Assembly: GCA_903860935.1 (NCBI GenBank)
Contig: CAIOSQ010000068.1
Location: 1 to 43,134 of the forward strand
Length of the DNA: 43,134 nt
From: an uncultured Rhodospirillales bacterium
GTDB taxonomy: Bacteria > Pseudomonadota > Alphaproteobacteria > CACIAM-22H2
Direction: 5' to 3'
The position numbers and the translations under genes were made by a program. The notes beneath the pieces were generated by a model. That model did not search any database and was not told the DNA's origin. It saw nothing but the letters and a program-made list of their open reading frames with translations. Below are positions 38,375-43,134 of this stretch, one piece after another; position 1 is the first letter of the stretch, and every line of letters starts with the position of its first letter.

Positions 38375-39646
38375 GCCGAAGGCCTCGATCGGCTCGGCCA
38401 CGCCTTTGAGCATGTGACGGCCGAGCGGGATGAGGCTGGCGTCGCAGAGTTCCGCGAAGCGGGCCGAGAGGATGAGATCGCGGTCGAGGCTCTTGGCGAG
38501 GGTCTCGAGCCGCGAGACGAGATTGACCCCAGGTCCGATCGCCGTGAAGTCGAGGCGATCCGTACTGCCGATGTTGCCGTGGAACACCTCGCCGACATGC
38601 AGCGCGGCGACGGCGCGCAGCGGATGCGCGTCGGCGAAGGCCGGATCACGATCGAGGGTCGCTGCCCAGCCGATCACGCGCCGCGCCGCGGCCAGGGCCT
38701 GGCGCGCGGGGCGACGGGACAATTCGATGTCGGCGATCGGGAAGATGGCGAGCATGCCGTCCCCCATGAACTTGAGGACTTCGCCGCCTTCTTCATGGAC
38801 GGCGCGGACCTGGCCTTCGAACCAGGCGTTGAGTATTTCCGCGACACGCTCGGCGGGCAGGCGGTCGGTCAGCGGCGTGAAGCCGCGCATGTCGGTCGCG
38901 AGGATCGCGGCACGCAGCGTCTCTCCGGATCCCCGCTTGATCTCGCCCGACAGCACCCGTGGCGCCACCATGGGGCCGAGATAGACGGCGAGCAGATCGC
39001 GCGCCATGCGCTTCTCGGTCGCGAGGGCGAGCGGCGCGGCGAGCGCATCCACGATCAGCGTCAGTCCGGCGATGTCGGCGTCGGAGAAGCCACCCGGGCG
39101 CCGCGTCGCGAAGATGCAGGCCTGGAACAGGCGCTGTCGCCCCGCGGCCGCGATCGATCGCAGCCGCACGGGCATCGCGACATAGTCGCGGTAGCCCTGG
39201 GCGGCGAGGTCGGCGATGACCGGATACGGGAAGGTTGCGGCGTCCGGGTCGATGCGCACGCGCACGGTCTCGCCACGGTCGACCACCGCGGGAAATGGGC
39301 TCCGGCGGAAGGAGTCGCTTTCGAAGACCTGGTGCTCCACGAGCAATTCGTCGGCGTCGGCCGTGTCGCGCCACCACCTGATACCGTAGCCCGAGAATTG
39401 CGGATGCAGCAGGGCGACCGTGACGCCGCAGCGGTCCACCGGCAGGCCTGCAGCGACCATGCGCCAGGACAGGGCATCGATCAGCTTGATCGGGCTGCCG
39501 ATCTCGAGGGCGCGGCCGCCGAGCCATGCGCGTATCGTCTCTACCGTCGCGCTGCGCGGACGCGCGGCCTCCGGACGGCGGTAGCGTCGCCCGTCGAGGA
39601 CGCCGCGGGGGCGCGTCTCGCGCAGGCTGCGGAAATCGTCAGTCAT
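38360..39646 (-). CDS. Class III adenylate/guanylate cyclase with N-terminal sensor-like domain
   Basis: AAILATDMRGFTPLTDRLPAERVAEILNAWFEGQVRAVHEEGGEVLKFMGDGMLAIFP...LDFTAIGPGVNLVSRLETLAKSLDRDLILSARFAE: metal Asp pair, adenine Lys/Asp, N..R transition-state residues. Confidence 0.92.
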   Translation of the reverse strand: MTDDFRSLRETRPRGVLDGRRYRRPEAARPRSATVETIRAWLGGRALEIGSPIKLIDALSWRMVAAGLPVDRCGVTVALLHPQFSGYGIRWWRDTADADELLVEHQVFESDSFRRSPFPAVVDRGETVRVRIDPDAATFPYPVIADLAAQGYRDYVAMPVRLRSIAAAGRQRLFQACIFATRRPGGFSDADIAGLTLIVDALAAPLALATEKRMARDLLAVYLGPMVAPRVLSGEIKRGSGETLRAAILATDMRGFTPLTDRLPAERVAEILNAWFEGQVRAVHEEGGEVLKFMGDGMLAIFPIADIELSRRPARQALAAARRVIGWAATLDRDPAFADAHPLRAVAALHVGEVFHGNIGSTDRLDFTAIGPGVNLVSRLETLAKSLDRDLILSARFAELCDASLIPLGRHMLKGVAEPIEAFGCAPG

Positions 39647-40682
39647 CGCGACGCTCAGGTGGGGGCTGCGTGCGGACGATCAAGCGGTGCGGCAACGTGG
39701 TCTCGGCGTCCGCATCCGGGGATCCGGCGATGGCGCGCGCGATGGCGGGACCGAAGCTGTCATAGGGGACACGGACCGAGTCCAGCCATGGCGCTACCCA
39801 GTCGTTGAGCGGCGAATCGTCGAAGCCGACCAGGGTCAGGTCGCGTGGCACCGCGAGGCCTTCTTCAAGCAATCGGCGATGCGCGCCGAAGGCGATGAGA
39901 TCGCTGGTGCAGAAGATACCGGTCGGGGCGCGACCGCGTCGCAACAGCACCGACATCGCCTGGTAGCCGATCTCGAGATGCTCGGTGGCGGCGGCGGACA
40001 GGATCGCGCGGGGTGGCAGGGCGCAGCCGAGACGCCGCGCCTCGGCGCGGAAGCCGGCGAGCCGTTCGGCGGTCGCCGAAGAAGACAGGGCGCCGTGCAC
40101 GACCGCGAGGTCGGCGCAGCCGCGCCCGACGAGATGGCGCGCGACCTCCGTCCCCGCGCGGCGATTGTCGATCCCGACGAAGGGCGTCGCGGTGCCATGC
40201 GGCGAGCGGCGGCTCACGAAGACCAGGGTCTCGCCCTCTGCCTGCATGCGCGCAAGGCCAGGGCTCGCCACCGCGCCCAGCAGCACGATCGCGCGCGCGC
40301 GCTGGGCCCGCATGGCGAGCAGGTATTCGTCCTGAAGATCGGGCCGGTCATGGGTGTCGCAGAGGACCATCACGAGGCCATCGGCACGTAGCGCCGCCTC
40401 GGCCGCGGCGGCGATGGCCGCCATCGCGGGGTTGGCGAGGTTCGCCGTGAGCAGGGCGACGATGCGGCTGCTGCGCTGGCGCAGGTCGCGCCCGGCGCTG
40501 ATCGGACGATAGCCGAGTTCGAGGATGGCCTGGCGTACGCGCGCGGTGGTCTCGGCGGAGGCCTTGTTCGCCACTCCGTTGACGACCCGCGACACGGTCG
40601 CGATCGACACACCCGCGCGCGCCGCGACGCTGGCGATCGATGGCTGGCCGTGGGGGTGGCGAGATGCTGGACGGATGGTCAT
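39639..40682 (-). CDS. LacI-family transcriptional regulator
   Basis: PSIASVAARAGVSIATVSRVVNGVANKASAETTARVRQAILELGYRPISAGRDLRQRSSRIVALLTANLANP...ICTSDLIAFGAHRRLLEEGLAVPRDLTLVGFDDSPL (partial). Confidence 0.95.
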   Translation of the reverse strand: MTIRPASRHPHGQPSIASVAARAGVSIATVSRVVNGVANKASAETTARVRQAILELGYRPISAGRDLRQRSSRIVALLTANLANPAMAAIAAAAEAALRADGLVMVLCDTHDRPDLQDEYLLAMRAQRARAIVLLGAVASPGLARMQAEGETLVFVSRRSPHGTATPFVGIDNRRAGTEVARHLVGRGCADLAVVHGALSSSATAERLAGFRAEARRLGCALPPRAILSAAATEHLEIGYQAMSVLLRRGRAPTGIFCTSDLIAFGAHRRLLEEGLAVPRDLTLVGFDDSPLNDWVAPWLDSVRVPYDSFGPAIARAIAGSPDADAETTLPHRLIVRTQPPPERRDD

Positions 40683-40745
40683 CCGCGCAAATGTGGCGAT
40701 TCCGGCCTTGCGCGCAACCGGATCGAACGGATAGCCTCGCATGAG

Positions 40746-40759
40746 GGAAAACGTTTTCC
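40746..40759. promoter_or_regulatory. LacI-family operator, perfect 14-bp palindrome GGAAAACGTTTTCC
   Basis: Located between divergent lacI-type gene (start 40682) and SBP (start 40810); central CG and AAAACGTTTT typical of LacI-family sites. Confidence 0.8.
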
Positions 40760-40809
40760 TAAACGCTGCGGCTCGCATGTCCGGGTCGCGCAACCAAGGG
40801 AGGAACGCG

Positions 40810-42090
40810 ATGGGACGATGGAAGGCTATCGGCGGCGCGGTTGCCGGGATCTGGCTCGCCTGCGCGACAGCGGGCGCGCAGACCCTGACGGTGTGGCACG
40901 ACCTGGGTGACAACGGCATCGCGTGGTTCGAGCGCATGAGCGCCGAATTCGCCAAGGAGCGGCCGGGCGCAAGCGTCCGCTCGCTGAGCTTCCCGACCGA
41001 TCAGTGGTTCGGCCGGGTCATCGGCGCGATCAACACGGACACCGCGCCCGACCTGATCTTCAACAACTACGAACGCGTGATCCGCATCCAGACGCAGACC
41101 AGCCGGATGATGGACATGAAGCCGGTGCTGGAGGCGGTGACCGATCGCGGCTTCCTGGGCGAGGACGACCTGCGGGTCGCCACGTTCAAGGACCGCATGA
41201 TCATCATCCCGATGCAGCGGGTGCAGATGGCGCTCGGCATGCGCAAGAGCTGGCTCGACAAGGTCGGCGAGACGTTCCCGGAGACCTGGGACGACGTGAA
41301 ACGCGTGGCGGCGAAGTTCCGTGACGGCGATCCCGACGGCAATGGCCGCGCCGACACGGTGGCGATGGCGCTCCAGGCAGCGAAGCCGCGCGACCTCATC
41401 CACATGCTCGATCTGTTCGTGTTCGGCTCGGGCCTCCGCCACACGCTGGTCGACCCGTCGGGCAAGGTGGTGATCGACCAGCCCGCCCATGCCCAGGTGC
41501 TGGAAGAGTTCCTCAAGACCTACAGCAGCTACCGCTTCGTCGCGCCCGACACGGTCAACCACTCCTTCTCCGAGATGTATCAGGTGATCGAGGGCGGACG
41601 CGCCGGCATGTTCCGCGTCGGCGACTGGAACGTGCGCAAATGGGACCAGCCTGCGGTCCTCAACGGCGATTTCGTCTCCGGTCCCTGGCCGAAATTCGAT
41701 CCCGCCCGGCCCAACGCGGTCGTGATCGGCGGCATGCGTGGAATTGGCATCCCGGAGAACTCGCCCAACAAGCAGCTCGCGATCGAGTTCGCGCGCTTCA
41801 TGCTCGGCAAGGCTGCGCAGCAGGCCTCGCTCGAGACGGTGGGCGCGGCGGTGCGCAAGGACCTCGATGTCTCGAAGCTCTCGGAGCGGTCGCAGTATTT
41901 CGCCCGTGCCGAGGCGCGTCTGGCCGCCTATGACTTCCCGGAATCCGTCCATCCCTGGTACCCGGAGGTCGAGGCTGCCTATCATCGCAAGCTGCTGGCG
42001 GGGATCGCGTCGCCGCCCGCAGACTGGAAGCCCTTCATCGCCGAGACCGCGCGCGAGATGCGCGACATGGTCGCACGGCTGGCGAAGTGA
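40810..42090 (+). CDS. Sugar ABC transporter extracellular substrate-binding protein
   Basis: Signal peptide then QTLTVWHDLGDNGIAWFERMSAEFAKERPGASVRSLSFPTDQWFGRVIGAINTDTAPDLIFNNYERV...: family 1 SBP. Confidence 0.92.
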   Translation: MGRWKAIGGAVAGIWLACATAGAQTLTVWHDLGDNGIAWFERMSAEFAKERPGASVRSLSFPTDQWFGRVIGAINTDTAPDLIFNNYERVIRIQTQTSRMMDMKPVLEAVTDRGFLGEDDLRVATFKDRMIIIPMQRVQMALGMRKSWLDKVGETFPETWDDVKRVAAKFRDGDPDGNGRADTVAMALQAAKPRDLIHMLDLFVFGSGLRHTLVDPSGKVVIDQPAHAQVLEEFLKTYSSYRFVAPDTVNHSFSEMYQVIEGGRAGMFRVGDWNVRKWDQPAVLNGDFVSGPWPKFDPARPNAVVIGGMRGIGIPENSPNKQLAIEFARFMLGKAAQQASLETVGAAVRKDLDVSKLSERSQYFARAEARLAAYDFPESVHPWYPEVEAAYHRKLLAGIASPPADWKPFIAETAREMRDMVARLAK

Positions 42091-42098
42091 CGTGCATG

Positions 42099-42130
42099 CC
42101 GTCGGTGGCGCGACGACGCGCCACCGACGG
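42099..42130 (+). repeat. Intercistronic stem-loop between SBP and permease genes
   Basis: CCGTCGGTGGCGCG (42099-42112) / CGCGCCACCGACGG (42117-42130): perfect 14-bp stem, ACGA loop. Confidence 0.85.
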
Positions 42131-42153
42131 TTTCGCGGTCGCGGGAGGGTGAA

Positions 42154-43044
42154 TTGACGAGCGCGCTCGCCCGCATCTGGCAGGACAGGGTGTTCTACGC
42201 CCTCGTCCTTCCCTTCGCGGCGCTGACCATCCTTTTCGGGATCTGGCCGATCCTGCTTTCTGTCGAGATGAGCTTCACGGCATCGGCGACCGCCCTGCGC
42301 GCGACGCCGACCTATGTCGGTGTCGCCAACTACGTCTCGGTTCTCGCGGATCCGCTGTTCATCGCCTCGCTGACGCGTACGCTCGTCTACACGGGGCTCG
42401 CGGTCGTCGCCAATCTGGCCTTTGCGCTGTCTGCCGCCGCGCTGCTCGACTCTACGCTCCTGCGCCGGGCGAACCTGTTCGTGCGTCTGGCGCTGTTCTT
42501 GCCCGTGGTCACGCCGGACGTCGCCGGCTACGTCGTCTGGCGCTGGCTGTTCGACCGCAGCTTCGGGGCGTTGAACGCGGCGCTCGACGCGCTTGGCCTT
42601 CCGGGTTTCGGCGGATTGTCGGATCCGGGCAGCGTCTTGTGGGCGATCCTGGTCGCCGAGCTCTGGCACCATGCCGGATTCTACATGGTGATCTTCCTCG
42701 CCAATCTCGCCATCCGTGACCGAGCGCTCGAGGAGGCGGCGGCCATCGACGGCGCCTCGGCCGCGCGGCGCTGGGTGCATGTGATCCTGCCCCAGCTGCG
42801 GCCGGCGCTGACCGTCAATCTGGTCTACGCGACGATCCAGTTTCTCAAGACCTTCACGGTCGTCGTGGTGATGACCAAGGGCGGCCCGAACGACCGCACC
42901 AACTTCGTCAGCTACTACGCCTATCAGCTCTTCGACCAGGGCCGGTACGGCGAGGCGACGACCCTGGCGACGATCCTGTTCGCGGTCGTCATCGCGTTGT
43001 CGCTCCTCGCGCTGCGCCTGTCCGACCGGGAGCCAGGGCGGTGA
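42154..43044 (+). CDS. Carbohydrate ABC transporter permease (MalF-like)
   Basis: TTG start preceded by GGGAGGG; EAAAIDGASAARRWVHVILPQLRPALTVNLVYATIQFLKTFTVVVVMTKGGPNDRTNFVSYYAYQLFDQ contains the EAA loop. Confidence 0.93.
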   Translation: MTSALARIWQDRVFYALVLPFAALTILFGIWPILLSVEMSFTASATALRATPTYVGVANYVSVLADPLFIASLTRTLVYTGLAVVANLAFALSAAALLDSTLLRRANLFVRLALFLPVVTPDVAGYVVWRWLFDRSFGALNAALDALGLPGFGGLSDPGSVLWAILVAELWHHAGFYMVIFLANLAIRDRALEEAAAIDGASAARRWVHVILPQLRPALTVNLVYATIQFLKTFTVVVVMTKGGPNDRTNFVSYYAYQLFDQGRYGEATTLATILFAVVIALSLLALRLSDREPGR

Positions 43045-43134
43045 GCCGGCCGTCGCGCCTTGCCGTGCTTGCCGCGCACGCGCTCGCCGTGCCGGTGGCG
43101 CTCCTTTTCCTCTATCCCTATTGGTGGATGCTGA
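43041..43134 (+). CDS. Carbohydrate ABC transporter permease (MalG-like), N-terminal fragment cut by window end
   Basis: GTG start overlapping upstream TGA by 4 nt: VSRPSRLAVLAAHALAVPVALLFLYPYWWML... Confidence 0.8.
   Translation, partial: MSRPSRLAVLAAHALAVPVALLFLYPYWWML

Noticed and set aside
40759-42780. 673-aa minus-strand ORF opposite the SBP and permease
   Set aside because: Antisense of clear ABC transporter genes; no recognisable domain.

Overview
High-GC, alphaproteobacterial-type chromosomal window of about 40 protein-coding genes, many in translationally coupled operons. I saw no rRNA, tRNA, CRISPR array, IS element or phage. From left to right: (1) a minus-strand redox/membrane cluster: truncated and frameshifted polytopic glycosyltransferase, rhodanese, DUF547, TVP38/TMEM64, MerA-like flavoprotein, CPxC peroxiredoxin; (2) a decayed DUF4432 (aldose-1-epimerase-like) gene, RidA, GDPD, DUF3047, isochorismatase-family, DUF4149 and ICMT/MddA-like genes; (3) a TPP riboswitch followed by a YkoF-YkoE-YkoD-YkoC thiamine/HMP ECF transport operon, in which the second ATPase domain of YkoD has a Walker A Lys->Asn change; (4) a PEP-CTERM surface protein with a possible sigma-54 promoter; (5) a complete nickel-pincer system larC-larE-larB-larA coupled by overlapping ORFs to a TIGR03862/BaiN-like flavoprotein; (6) a PhnD-like binding protein plus hybrid histidine kinase, convergent with an H-NOX gene plus HNOBA-type hybrid kinase; (7) two divergent ATP-dependent hydantoinase/oxoprolinase operons, one with a threonine-aldolase-like enzyme and one with a SoxB/DAO-like oxidase; (8) a class III nucleotide cyclase; (9) a LacI-controlled sugar ABC transporter with a perfect operator palindrome and a strong intercistronic hairpin. 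Candidates for previously undescribed biology are the lar-flavoprotein coupling, the paired hydantoinase operons, the two-input phosphorelay and the structured RidA/GDPD intergenic region. All need database or experimental confirmation.
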